From Thuidium tamariscinum (lineage: Eukaryota; Streptophyta; Bryopsida; Hypnales; Thuidiaceae): a DNA stretch of 64,000 nt. Shown here piece by piece: positions 12,688 through 24,679 of the stretch. The DNA lies in contig OX344749.2 in the NCBI GenBank assembly GCA_947034885.2, positions 42,003,682-42,067,681 of the forward strand, in the 5' to 3' direction. Every line of letters starts with the position of its first letter. Position 1 is the stretch's first letter. Below the pieces are notes generated by a model, which saw only the letters and a list, made by a program, of their open reading frames with translations, searched no databases and was not told where the DNA came from. The position numbers were made by a program, and so were the translations under genes.

Positions 12688-13245
12688 TTAACCAAAAAAT
12701 TCTTCATATCACTTGCTATATTGATTCCAGGCCCAAAAGCACCGACGGCTGAGAACATTGATGTATTTCTTGCCCCTCTAGTCCGTAATCTGTTGAAGTT
12801 ATGGGAAGGAGTTCCAGCAGTGAATATGTCTAAGCCGCAGGGAGAAAGGAATTTCACTTTGAGAGCTCTATTGATGTGGACTGTGAATGATTTTTCGGCA
12901 TATGGATTGCTATCAGGACAATAGACCCATGGATATAAAGGTTGTCCATTATGTGGTCCACAAACTTGTAGTGAATATGCAACTCTTTTAAGCAAAATGA
13001 TCTATTTAGGAGGCAGACGTTTTTTGCCCTGCAATCACAGATTTCGTCGTGAGCGGGCAACATTCAACAACCAACCAGAGTTGGAATTACCTCCTACAAG
13101 ACCAACCGGAGAAGAAGTAAAACGTTGGGGTGAAGAGAGAGAGCGATTTTTGGCGGAAGGCGGAGTGCCAAATTCGGATGAGGACCCTGTCAAGATACAT
13201 GGTGTGAAACGATGCAGTGTTTTTTTTCTACTTCCTTACTGGAAG

Positions 13246-15038
13246 GTAAGTGTTAACCTTATAATTCTCAAAACTTATTTACTTCAGAACTGACAATGAT
13301 TGAGTTCGAAGGAATGTGCAATTCGTATTCTAATGGTAGCTCTTACTACGAAGGAGTCTGTAGTCAATTTTTCCAAGAAGGTCGAAGTAAATAAGTTACT
13401 GGTTTGTAATTTACAGTGTCCTGGATGTTGTGTATTGCTTATGTGAGTAGAAAACGTCTGACTTTCATGAAAGAATTTAGTGAATTTAATTGAAGAACTG
13501 TAATTCCCACTAAGGCACACTTCGATCATTCATATGAGTGAATTTCAGGAAAATTGTGTGATGTATGAGAGCTTAGTTGAACCTACCTTATAGTGATCCC
13601 AGTGACGGAACAATGCTATGCCATGGAGGTAGCTTTGCATAATACTCTAAGACTGGAGTTCGCTTTTTTTGTTTCACTGGATTGCTTTTTGCACTTTGCA
13701 GTGATTCATCTTGTTTGTGGAAGCCGTGAACTCTTCCTGTGACTGTCGTAAGTGTGTGCACTTTCATTTGCAAAATAGTTCTTAAGGAAATAGTAATGTG
13801 AATATTTGGTACTCTTTTATATTATAAGTATTTCTTTGGATGCAGAAATGGAGAGTTGGTGGATGGTTCTTAGAAAGAGATGGTAACTTGTCACATGTAT
13901 TTCTAATCTTAATATTCTGTCAAGTAAATTTGCCGCAAAATAATCTAGAAGTCACTCAGTTTTTTAATTCAATTTGAAGTGAAAAGAACTCTTACAGGAT
14001 TCCTTGTTGATGAATTTCAGGGAAAAACGGTAGTATCTCAGATGCATACAATTGTAGGTAGTGAACTATCAATGTTTGGAGTTGCAGTAAGAGTGGACTA
14101 CTGATATTTGAAGTTGAATGATGTTTCTGTTGTTGAAGACGTTTTCCCTTATCAGTAATGGTCTGATTGAATTCGGTTCTTTGTGTGACCTTCATTCCGA
14201 TAATTCACGAAGTCCATTACTTGAATCAAATGTATATGTCAAAAAGAGTAGTTTTTTTTCCTGGAGAACTTCTATTTGAATTTTGTTTCTCAGTATTGAT
14301 AGAGAAGTGAACGTGTCCCTGCATACGGTGCTATGAAGAATCAAATGTACTGTCAGTTGCTCTTGAAGATTTCAGATGAATTGAAAGAGATGAATCCAAC
14401 ATTGCCAAGAATGTAATGACTTAGTGAACCTCACAATTACTTTTCACGAATTTTAAGAGGAAACCAACATTTTGAGAGCTTCATCTGAGTTCCATCTTGA
14501 AAAGAACAGATTACTAACTGACCTATTGTTTTTTCTTTAAGTATCAGAGAGTTGCTGGCTGCTTCCACCATTTTGTCACTCTGAAGTCCAATTGTGGTCA
14601 TGTGAAATTCGTGTAGATATAATTGTGAGGTTCACCCATTGTTGTTCTTCTATACCAGATATGAATAGGAGTGCTGTAATGATTGTAGCAATGGAACTAT
14701 CAATAATCCTTTTGAAGTTGGGATTTAAGGGCGCATAATTTTACTTCATTGAATAGTTGGTGAACTGCTTCTCTACATTGAGCTGCTTCTGAACTCAGTC
14801 AAGTGGTCTTCATTTTAAAAGTTCAGGAAAAGCAAAACCTTATTGAGATTTGATTTGATTGATGATATATTTTCAGATTTGCCATTTGAAAAGTGATTTT
14901 ACAGGTGGATTAATTACATAAGATTGTGTACTGAAAAGGCTATTGCAATTGTATTGCTAACCTCATTTTTAATTTGTCTTATTCCTTAATTCATAAATTA
15001 CTTACTTATGCTTGCCCAAGTGTGATTGTTAACTGTAG
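13246..15038 (+). other. Intron of the TNP2-type transposase
   Basis: It runs from donor GTAAGT after TAC TGG AAG (13240-13245) to acceptor TAG at 15036-15038 before ATT CTG TTG GTG. Joining gives YWKILLVRHVLDPMHCEKN, which reads as continuous family sequence. The intron is AT-rich and I see no gene or obvious element inside it. Confidence 0.75.
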
Positions 15039-15937
15039 ATTCTGTTGGTGCGTCATGTCCTGGACCCCATGCATTGCGAGAAGAACTTATGTGATAATTT
15101 GCTGAGGACAACGATGGGAGAAAAAGACACACCGGCAGTCAGAGCCGATATGCAAGCACGGAATATAAGGCCTCATCTCCATTTACGAGCACAAGGCAAT
15201 AATCCTAATCAACTTCACATGCCAACTGCATCATACGTTTTGTCACCAACTGATAAAACAAAGGTAATGCGAGTGTTGAAGAATTTACGGACACCCACCC
15301 ATTATGTGTCTGCATTATATAAGAAAATCAGCAAGGGAAAACTCAATGGTTTAAAGTCTCATGACTTTCATGTGCTCTTACATCAAATTCTCCCGTTATG
15401 CTATAGGAGGATTTCAAATAAGTCTCTTGTTGGGGCAATCATACGTTTGGGTAGATTGTTCAGAAAACTTTGTGCTAAATCTGTGAATCGAGATGAGAAG
15501 CAACAGCTCCTAGAAGATGTTGCAGAGATTATGTGTATTTTAGAGAAAGAAATGCCTCCTGCATTTTTTGACATCATGTCGCACCTGCCAAATCATTTGG
15601 TGGAAGAGTTGTTTCTTTGTGGTCCCGTTCATACAAGGTGGATGTATCCATATGAACGGTACTTCAAAACGTTGAAAGGATATGTCCGGAACTTAGCAAA
15701 GCCTGAGGGGAGCATTGCAAGTGGTTATGAAGCAGAGGAGGCATTGGGTTTTATCACAGAATATATGTCCGAATATAATGTGACATCTCGGAGAGTTTGG
15801 GATGACAAAGAGGAGCCATCAATGGTGGATGAGATCCTGGAGGGAAAAGGGAAGTCCACTGTATTATCAGAAGAGCTCAGGAGTGCTATGCATGAATTCA
15901 TCTTGGACAATGCGGTCCACATCGAGCCATACCGCTT

Positions 15938-18443
15938 GTAAGTCTTCCTAATTGTTTTGGTTGAATCCTGCACCCTTGTTGTAATGTTCATGTTCCTTGT
16001 TATGAGTATGTGAAGTTAATGGATGAAGTTAGCCTTCTTTGGATAAATTTTATCCTCAAACCTGTAGTGAGTTCATTGCAGTGTGAAGTGCTTGATAGTT
16101 TGAACCAAGAAATTGTGGACAGTGATTTAATCCTTTGGAGGGCGAACTGTAAGCCGAAGTCCACATTTTTGAACCAGTCATTGTTATATTAAATCATTAA
16201 GTGAACAGAATATTATGTGTTTTGCAAAGAAAAACTATTGAAGTCAATTATTTTTCTTTGCTTTCCTTACGTGTTACAGAGATTAAGTTTCTGTTTTTGT
16301 TTTGAGGTGGGCCAAATGTAGGGAACTGTATGCAGACGTTTGCACGTGCTAGTCAGACTTGATTACGTTCCAATACTAATAGAAATGAAGAAAGTAGTTT
16401 ACCGTAATCTAAGGGTCTATGTAATGAGTAAGCAATTAAACATAGAAGAGGTACCAGAAGCTTACCTTGGTCGAATCAGTCACATGTTTTCAAGCTCTGA
16501 ACTCAATGATAAGTAAAAACAAGGATTATAAAAAATGCATCATACGTAGTTGTTGATTGAAGAAAGGTACCTAGGATATTTCTGTCCTTCAAGGTTAGCT
16601 CTTAGGAAGACGCGCGGCTTGAAGTCTGATTTTCCTAGGTGAAGCACAAATTCTTGAAGAGAGTTGGTTTGTTCTTGGTATTTCAGTGCCAGATTAGAAC
16701 AAGCATAATACAAACCCAAAAAAAATGGCAGTGATCAGAGAGGTTTTTTCCCACTAAAAATACGGCTTCTGAAATAAATTATTACTGAAGTAACCATTTT
16801 GTGAATGAAAATATGAATATGGAGAGGGATCTTCTTCAAACAGAGTATATTCCATCTAAGCTGTAGCTTACTGTTGGAATTTGGATCACCACAACACCAT
16901 TATACATGAGCCCTACCTCCCTTCACTGAAAAAGGAAGGATGACTTGTTTCGTTATTACATTGAGAATATGAGATGAGTTGTTTCAAGTGAGGAAGGTGT
17001 TTTCAAGTGAAGGGAAGGGTTCCTATAGTCGTCCTGGACTAGAAATACAGTCATAGTAAATTCAATTTATCTGTACTAGAATTTGACCACAAGAGGCCTC
17101 CAATATTATACTAACTGAACTGAAAATACCGTTCAAAACTTCTTGGATAACATATGATGAAATTAATGTATGCAGTGAGGTTACAAGTAAGTTATTTCAT
17201 AGTATGGGGAGCTTTTTGTGAAGAATTCCATAATTTCATGTAGAAATGGCATACAGTTCCTTCAGGATTATTCCCTGAAAGAACACTACCTACATGGTAG
17301 TGAAGGCTTGCACAGTTTGGGAGATTCATTCATGAATTTATCAGTTATGGAATGAAGCAGTTGATATTCAAGGTAGATTGTTTTTATAACATCAGTTGTT
17401 ATTGTAAGAGGTGATTACTAAATAATGTAATAGTAGAAATATCTGGTTTTGCATGGTGATGTATGTGCCTATGAATTAGGTGTGTACATATTATTGGTTC
17501 AGGTTATGTAATGTTTAATACTGAATAGAAAGTGGGATATGGTTTTCATAAATATTTTGGGAAATGAAGCATAGTGTGTGTATGACCTATTGAAATTTCA
17601 TGTAGCCTATAAAAGGCAAAATTGTACTAACAGTGAGTGAATGCAAATATGCTATATGTTTATATAGAATATTGTTGTCTGTAATGGGCTGGCACTTGTT
17701 TTATATTTCGAATGCTCTTTCACGTTATGCCTCTTTGTGGTCATCATTTGAAATATTCAAAACGGGATTTTGAGCTATAATTTATATCCTGAGAATAAAA
17801 CAATTTGCTAAGTTCAAAAAGCTTATCCTAAAGCATTTTGAACTTCAAGATATGCATAGGCATATGATGAGCTTCATGTGTTTCTGAAATGGAAAGAAAT
17901 TGATTATACTTTTTGCAGAAGCTTACAATGCGTATGAAATTCTTAGTAATTATTAGCAGATTAACTGAAAATGGGAGCAGGTCACTTTAATTAAACTAAT
18001 ATTTTGGAATGAAGGGGGAAGATATTATGTTGATGAAAAATGTAGAGAACATTGATAATGTTCAAGTCTACTTTGACTGGGATATTGTAATTTTTGAGCT
18101 TCCCTGTTGTAAACCCTGGACCGTGGACTTCAAGGATGAATTGTTTATTTTCTGCATCTGTAGCTCTGTAGCAAGGGAGGCCCGGCATAATATGGGGGTC
18201 AGTAGAATATGGATATTGGTGCATGGGACGTGGGATGGTGCTCTTAGGAATGAGAAGAGTGAGGCATGAAGAAATACCACAGGAAGAGATATATTTCAAA
18301 AAACATATGACAACATCCATTTTTTTTCTAGAAGAGGAAAGGAAAATGGAGACCACTGATGTGCATGAAGAGTACTATGATGTTCCCTATTTTTCAGTGA
18401 TGTGGTTGTTAATGTCCCTGAACATCTGTGGACTGCTTTGCAG
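15938..18443 (+). other. Second large intron of the TNP2-type transposase
   Basis: Donor GTAAGT begins at 15938 and the acceptor TTTGCAG ends at 18443. Splicing gives EPYRLRYEVICQERT. The first bases also read as TTG TAA in the unspliced frame, so unspliced RNA would stop there. About 2.5 kb of AT-rich sequence with no recognised gene. Confidence 0.7.
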
Positions 18444-19326
18444 GAGGTATGAGGTGATATGCCAAGAGAGAACCCATACTCGAAATGAATTTCGTCGAAG
18501 ACATCCTTACAGAAGGGGTAGGAGAGGGGCTCCATATCCTCAAGGAATGGAAGAAATTCCAACATTTTCAAAATGGCTGCAGGAGGACGTGGAGAAGGCT
18601 GTGGAGGAAGGACAAGTGCTTGAGCAGGATGTGTTGGACTCATCAAAATTACCCTCTTTACATGCTAAAAAATATAGGAGCATGTATGCATATGGATACC
18701 ACTTTCGAATCAGGAGTGCAGAGCAGAGCAGTACTACTACGTGTGACTCTGGAGTGGCTGCAGTGTTTCGACAACCATGCCGCTCAGGAAGGCGAGACCA
18801 AAACATTGTGAATGAAGACCTTGAGTACATAGGTCAAATTGAAGACATTGTAGAGCTTGACTATGGGGGGCATTGCGTGTTACTCCTAGTTTGTGATTGG
18901 GTTAAAGCAAATTACAGGGGACGAAATGCTACCGTGAAGAAAGATGAGTGGGGCTTTACCATGGCAAATTTTCGAGCACGAGTACCATTTGGTTACGAGT
19001 CTTTTGCTTTTCCCATTCACTGTCAACAAGTGTTTTTTTCAGATGATGAAGATGAGCCTGGTTGGAAAGTAATCTTGAGAACTGAGGTGCGAGGACGGAG
19101 GATGGAGATTGGAGCACAGTCTGAAGATGAGCCTGAAATGTTTGCTATGGGTTGAGACGAAGACTACAAGGGTCTACAAGTACCACTGGAAGCTCGAGAG
19201 AATCAAGGAGCTGAAGTTCAAGGAAGGAGGGACATTGACTTAAATGAAGTACTGGACGAGGTTAGAGAAGAGAATCCCAGAATGTTTGATAGGGATGTCG
19301 GCGAGTCTTCAGAAGAAGAAGACTGA

Positions 19327-21080
19327 GGGATCAATGGAATTATTTAAGGTAAGCATATTTTCCTAAATTCAAGTTATCTTTGAATCACAAGGTTAAGTCA
19401 GTTTCTGTAGGAACTGTAGGCAGTAGGAAGTGTTAGCCAACTGTCTCCTATGATGTGACAAGCATGATAGGGAGAAAGAAATGTGCAATTGATGTGCTTG
19501 TAAGGAACTGTGTTTGCTAAAGCAATGGAGTCTGCAGTTGTGGCATTGGTTAATTTTATTTTTTTCACACTAGCATGAGGCAGAGAAAATCTCATAAAAG
19601 AGTCGTAGAAAATAGTGTGTTCAATGTAGGGGAGATGTTTATCTTTTTTTATAAGAGGAACTAAATTAGAAACGTCTGGCACATAGGAAGCTTGAACATA
19701 TTGTTTGTCATTTGAAATAGGTGGATTCTGAAATAATTGTAGCAGTAATTTCAGATTAGAACAGTGGCAAGGTGTACATGTTAAAAATTGATCTGAGAAG
19801 TTGAATTGTAGCAAAGTACAAGGAAGAAGACCATTAAAAAATTATGTATACATATAGGAATGAAGTGGGAATTTAGATTATTTATATATATAAATTTGCA
19901 ATGAAAACAGCAATATTTGCAAATTTCAGGATATTGGAAGGGAAGTGCGTTCCAGACCTTCTTGTGTCATGTAATGGAATCGTGGGAATTGTTTACCGGG
20001 ATTCGTATTCTGAATTAATGTTAGAGTGACTTTGTGTAGCCATGAGTCGTAACCTTATAAATGAAGACATTTGTAGGAAAGAAATGAGTACTAGAAGATG
20101 GAAAAAAAGAAAGTGAAGTTTGAAGTGCACCATTCAGTTTGAAAGCATAAGTAGGCTCCTGTACTGGTCCATATAAGGGCTGATCTGTGTTATTCATGTA
20201 TGAAATTGGATGGGAAAGATTTCAAATAATTTCTGTGACCATGTTGTGTTGACCAATTATATGTGGGATTGAAACTTGCAGGCCTGTAAAACAGGGTGCT
20301 ATATTGAATTCACCATAGCGTATGGGTAAGGGTCATGAGAACTGTGAAAGGAGATTGAGAACAGCATGGACATGCATCCAAGGTCATAGAATGAGCATGT
20401 TGTTGTGGGGTTGTCTTCCTCCTCGAAGGTCAAGCATATGGGAACCTTCTGCACTATTTGTAAGGTAGGATATTGTGCACAAGATGTCTTGAAGGTGGAG
20501 TACAAAGAGCATTACATATGTTCGTGGCCTTAGATGTGATTTATTTGAACTCCAAAAAGGAGACTAATAGTACTGTGCACATAGGAAGACAGGAGGATCT
20601 AGTATGTTGTATAGTCTTATTGAATCGTAGGTCAGGCAATGTTGGTGGTTTGAAGATATATTAAGAGATGGCAGCATGGGTTTCCATGTGTCTCTTGTTT
20701 GTTCATTTTTTTAATTGGAAGTTCTCATCTATTTACTTCAAAGGGTGCAGTGATTTTTTGTAATAGTAAAATGAAGTGCAGCGGATCTGTAAGCTTGAAC
20801 CTCTTTAAATAGAGTGTGGCAATTGTTAATTAAAGAATTATGTGATAATGTTATTAACCAAAGTAAAGGTCAATTATTATGTGTTGTACTTCTTCAAAGA
20901 ATTCAATGTGATGCTCTCCAATGTAGTTGAATGCATTCAATTGTATGGCGGAAATACAGAGAGTAGGAATATTTATAATTCGATAAGAAAGCAAGACCGG
21001 CCATATGCAATTTCTTCAGTTTGAGTTGTATTCTAGAGCTCAATGTCAAGTGCATCTGAGCTTTTATTTTGCAAAATTTA
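19327..21080. other. 3' non-coding part of the CACTA element
   Basis: No convincing coding sequence lies between the transposase stop and the subterminal repeats. The stretch probably holds the transposase 3' untranslated region and element interior. The open frames here are short and of non-coding composition. Confidence 0.5.
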
Positions 21081-21224
21081 CTACTTGAATCAACAAAAAA
21101 CTTTAAAATTTTTTAACCAAATCAACAAAAACTTAAACAGTTGGTGAGAAAAATTGGTGGAATACCCAAATCAACAAAAAATTGTTGATGTTTTGTTAAT
21201 TTGAGCACTGTTTTTCTACTAGTG
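21081..21224 (+). repeat. Right terminus and subterminal repeats of the CACTA element
   Basis: Three direct copies of AATCAACAAAAA lie at about 21088, 21120 and 21169. An inverted variant (TTGTTGATGTTTTGTTAATT) follows at about 21184-21203. The element ends with TTTTTCTACTAGTG at 21211-21224. Clustered short repeats next to a TAGTG end are the known target of TNPA-class proteins in En/Spm elements. Confidence 0.85.
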
Positions 21225-21678
21225 TAAGTTCACTATAATCCAAAAATGTTTGGATTTTGAACTTTGAATTGCTCCCAAGACATTTAAAATACCTTGTAAT
21301 TGCATGAAAATTTCACCACGATTACTAGACTTAACAAATTTTATTGAAAACTAACATTGGTTGAAGAAGATATACAATAAGCCCCAAAAGTTGAGCCATC
21401 AAAATATAGTTTGGAGAAGTCAAATTGAAATTGTGAACTTTGAAAGGTTTCAAAAAATTAAAAGAAAATTGGATTGATTTGAAAATTTTACTACAAAAAC
21501 TAGAAGAAAAATCGCAAAATTTCCAACAAGTTGTATTGGATTTGTATATTAGATGCAAAAGTTACAACACTTCAAATTCGACTTTTAAAATAAATGTAGA
21601 CACTTTCAATCCCCTTGGATGGTGAGGGGTTAAAAAGCTTGGAATTCTCTTTCAATTGCCAACACAATTTAACAGCAA

Positions 21679-22609
21679 CAAAGATAAGTTGATGTTCAAA
21701 TCTGTATTTGTAAAATTGAAGGTATAATTACCTCCTATATCATTATTATGTAGTTGCTTCAACTCCATCATTAAATCAACTAAAAACTTAGCCAATGTTC
21801 ACCTCTTTTTTAAACAAAATCAAACAATCCTCAATTAAGGCCTTATTCATTAAAATGAGACAATTTACACATTTTGAGACTTCACCCTAAAAAAAATTTT
21901 AGTCATTTATCATCGAGTCAACAATAAGATGATATTGCAACTTTTGGACAATGAAAGGTTCTTACATATATTATTATGTTAAAGTCTCAAATTATCAAAT
22001 AGACTCAAAATTAAAAAGTTATGACCATTTATCTTCAACTCTAAGATAAAATTGAGACTACACTTTGTCTCGATATAACGAATAAGGCCTTAATTTTCTT
22101 ATCAAGCATCTATCTCAACTATAGTGGGTACATCCTAAAGCGCAACTAACCTTAATCAAAGTGCCATTTACAGATGGTGTACATTTCCAAAATCAATTAT
22201 GTACATAGACTACAGATGGTGCTTTCAGAAACAAACTTTGACCCCTAAAAACTTTTGCAAATTGTATCCAAATGCTGCATTCTTTGGTGCATTGAAATAC
22301 ACTTTCACTTACCAACAAGACAATATGAAAATATGAACAGCCTAATGATAGTAACTAGGCACAATACCAATTTTTGGCGCTTTTGGGTGTACCTACCTTA
22401 ATTGTTTAAAAGCTTCTATAGTTTTTATCAAGCTTTGCGTCAACAATTATTTTGAACTAGAGTGTTATGTATTGTAATGAGAAACAACTCATCTGTTAGG
22501 AAACTTGGTTGGATTTCTCAAACGGTATATGCATAGTAACTATATGCATAATGATATAGGAGGTAATTATACCTTCAATTTTACAAATTTGAGCATCAAC
22601 TTATCTTTG
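21679..22609. repeat. Foldback structure: about 65-bp inverted arms around 800 bp
   Basis: The left arm at about 21679-21746 (CAAAGATAAGTTGATGTTCA...) is repeated in reverse complement at about 22549-22609. The arms are nearly identical apart from a few-base indel and some substitutions. The interior is non-coding and contains a separate 251-bp MITE. Either an internally deleted foldback transposon or a local inverted duplication would explain it. I see no clear target duplication. Confidence 0.65.
21839..22089. mobile_element. 251-bp MITE with GGCCTTATTC ends (Tourist-like)
   Basis: The left end reads GGCCTTATTCATTAAAATGA and the reversed right end reads GGCCTTATTCGTTATATCGA. TTAA lies directly outside both ends (21835-21838 and 22090-22093). 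The GGCCTTRTTC start is typical of Tourist/PIF-Harbinger MITEs, which usually duplicate 3 bp (TWA). Here the flanking palindrome makes 3 and 4 bp hard to tell apart. Confidence 0.72.
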
Positions 22610-23426
22610 AATAAATTCAGTTTCTTCAAACTATTCTACAACCTCCCACTTGAAAATTACATCCCAAAGGCACCCAAAATGATAACGATTTGATCTCAGC
22701 AGCTTTGGCTTCTTAAGATCTCTCCACACTCCAATATTGATATTCCAAAATCACACTTCCCCATAACTTAAAACAGCCTATGATAGGCAGAATGATTGGT
22801 ATGCCCTCTTGGCAGTGTTGAGGTTTTTCTTAAAAATTTTGCATAAGGACAAATGTGAGAAAGGGGGAGAGTAATTGAAATTTTATTTGTTTGATAAAGT
22901 ATGAATTTGTTATGAATTTTTGAAAAGTGTGTTATCCAATTGATTCAAAAGAGTCACTACATTTTCTCAAAACCAACAAAAAGTGTATCTATAAAGGTCA
23001 TCTCACTCACCTAAAGCAATTACAATATTTCCTAGTGTGGCCACAACAAGAAGAACTAAAAATGCCACTTCCGATGATGAGTTTGCACTCTTAAGGTGGT
23101 GAAGGCTCCTAATGGAGTCACTAATCACTCCATCACAATCATCCGAAATGTTGATTGTGGCTATTAACTCAACTAATGTAGCCCAAATCTCACTTATTGA
23201 AAAAAACTCTATCATAGGTTGATGTAAGGCTTTAATGGGTCATTTAATGCAACGAACTTCTACCCAAAATGCTAACTCACAATGACAAATAATTTCCTCT
23301 ACCATCCCACAACAAGAAGCATAGAAGAATTAGACAAGAACTTAACAATAGAGGGAATGAGTCAAAGAATGAGACCACTTGTAAGATATGTACACCCACA
23401 ATCAACATTGCCCCAAATGGACTCCT
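22610..23426. other. Non-coding stretch
   Basis: AT-rich sequence with only short open frames of random composition. I see nothing further here. Confidence 0.4.
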
Positions 23427-23554
23427 ACATTTGAATCCAAAAAAGTCACAAAAACCTAGATACATATTCCTCAGGACGTACACAATCAAAACATTTGAAT
23501 CCAAAAGTGTCACAAAAACCTAGGTCTATATCCCTCAAGATGTACACAATCAAA
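23427..23554. repeat. 64-bp tandem duplication
   Basis: ACATTTGAATCCAAAA followed by GTCACAAAAACCTAG starts at 23427 and again at 23491. The two units differ by a handful of substitutions. Confidence 0.8.
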
Positions 23555-24679
23555 AACATGATGGTATCTTAAAAAGCCATGACCAATTCCTGCAATGTCT
23601 AAATAATGCCAGGTTAAAGTGCATTGGAATCCTTTTGCCATTGAGATGGAATAAAAATAATTTATGTTTAATAATAGTCCCCAAGCTCCAAAGTGACACA
23701 AATAGGTGTGCCCACCTTGCTTCGAGTTTCTCTTGTCATGACCTTGGCATGGATCATGTTTTTTCAAATGACGTCATCTCTTACAAGTGCTTAATTGTCA
23801 AGAATTCCAAATCTTCCGTCAATGCGACACTGTTTTTCCTTGAGACAGAGAGAGCTCTCGACACTCGACTGATCCTCCAGTCCAGTGTCCGCTGCGTCTG
23901 CTCCTCTCCTACGTGATCACCATGTCCAGCACTCCCGAGATGGGATTATGGTGGTGCTTGACCTAATGCCGAAGTCCAGTGTTCAAGGCCTCCTTTGGCT
24001 AATGAGAAACTAAGTACGGATTCTAACCGAGAATCCTCTTCTCTTCCACTTCCTTCCAAGTTTCAGCCCCTTTGATCAACCCCAAAGTAGAGATTTCCAA
24101 GATCTTGATTATGGTGGTCCTTGGCATAATTCTATGCTACCTATTTACTGTACACAACTACACATCATACGATCTCTGTAATATGAACAATTCCGGAGCT
24201 CCTACCGCGTTGATGATTCCTAGCCCCTACTCTTGATCTAATCTGCACAGGAGGACACCCTCTCCAGTCGAGCACCCCAGACCTCGCCAGGAGAAACACC
24301 GGGGCCGACGACTTGATGAAGGAATTGTTCAGAAAGAAGGTGGATTTTCTACCCTTGAGGTGCCTTGAGTTGGAGCTCACCCTTGCTTGCATTGATGGTG
24401 CGATCGCCCGGAGCGCTTTCGAAGTCTTTCGAGGTCACCTGCTGCACCCAAGAATCCGAGCAATCCATCAGCCTCGGGTTCCATCGAACATGATTCACTA
24501 AACTGTGTACCTTAGCAAGCTCTCATGCAAACTAAGAGCCAATATCGTTCTGATTTTATCAAGAATTTAGCGATGGTTCGTATCATCGCATGCTCAAGAG
24601 TTAACTCATTCATCACAGTTCATATCATTCTGATTAGATCAAAAATGTGGTTAAAGTTTGCACGCGGGCTTTGCTACCA
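23555..24679 (-). other. Mixed sequence next to an LTR-like repeat; possible retroelement remnant
   Basis: GC content rises after about 23830. At 23967-24050 the words GAAGTCCAGTGTTCAAGG and GAGAATCCTCTTCTCTTCC echo sequence in the LTR-like block at 24680-24947, so this may be a second, diverged LTR. On the minus strand the base run just inside the LTR-like block, TGGTAGCAAAGC at 24668-24679, resembles the plant initiator-Met primer-binding site TGGTATCAGAGC (10 of 12). No gag or pol motif is visible, and the 24165-24392 frame is unrecognised. Confidence 0.35.

Larger units (their letters stand above)
9886..19326 (+). pseudogene. TNP2-type CACTA transposase gene, broken by 3 stops and 2 insertions
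   Basis: The intact family product cuts and joins CACTA element ends. Four coding exons: 9886-10066 (ATG at 9887), 10353-13245, 15039-15937 and 18444-19326; GT-AG ends and phases fit (for example codon CGC TT|G across the last intron). Exon 1 has the transposase-associated cysteine motif (YPCACTRCRG). Exon 2 holds the core (CPTCNSPRYVEGS, RCPEIAKHMTWY, LGLVGDGIIPF, LIPGPKAPTAENIDVFLAPL, GGRRFLPCNHRFRR). Exon 3 carries VRHVLDPMHCEKNLC and the DUF4218-like part (LSPTDK, LKSHDFHVL, RWMYPYERYFKTLKGYVRN). Exon 4 carries the DUF4216-like part (ELDYGGHCVLLLVCDW). Breaks: TAG at 11123-11125, TAG at 12922-12924, TGA at 19153-19155, plus insertions at 10476-10959 and 11757-12687. Each stop has conserved-looking sequence on both sides, so this is a decayed copy and not a misread intron. 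Confidence 0.88.
1..21224 (+). mobile_element. Large CACTA (En/Spm) transposon, left end outside the window
   Basis: The block carries the two hallmark genes of autonomous CACTA elements: a Transposase_24/TNPA-like accessory gene on the minus strand (109 to about 5300) and a TNP2-type transposase on the plus strand (9886-19326). It ends at 21224 in a canonical CACTA terminus: reversed, the end reads CACTAGTAGAAAAACAG. Repeats of AATCAACAAAAA lie just inside that end, as expected of binding sites for the accessory protein. The left terminus is not visible, so the target duplication cannot be checked. The accessory gene's stop codon is only 109 bases from the window edge, so the missing end may be close. 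Both genes are inactivated, so the copy is not autonomous. That both genes belong to one element is inferred from their divergent arrangement and typical content. Confidence 0.82.

Noticed and set aside
13005..13245. Separate small gene beginning at the ATG near 12997
   Set aside because: It continues the transposase frame (GGRRFLPCNHRFRR) after the TAG at 12922-12924.
18223..18443. Upstream part of the 310-codon frame starting at 18223 as coding
   Set aside because: The acceptor at 18441-18443 gives the family-like junction PYRL-RYEV; the bases before it are intron that happens to stay open.
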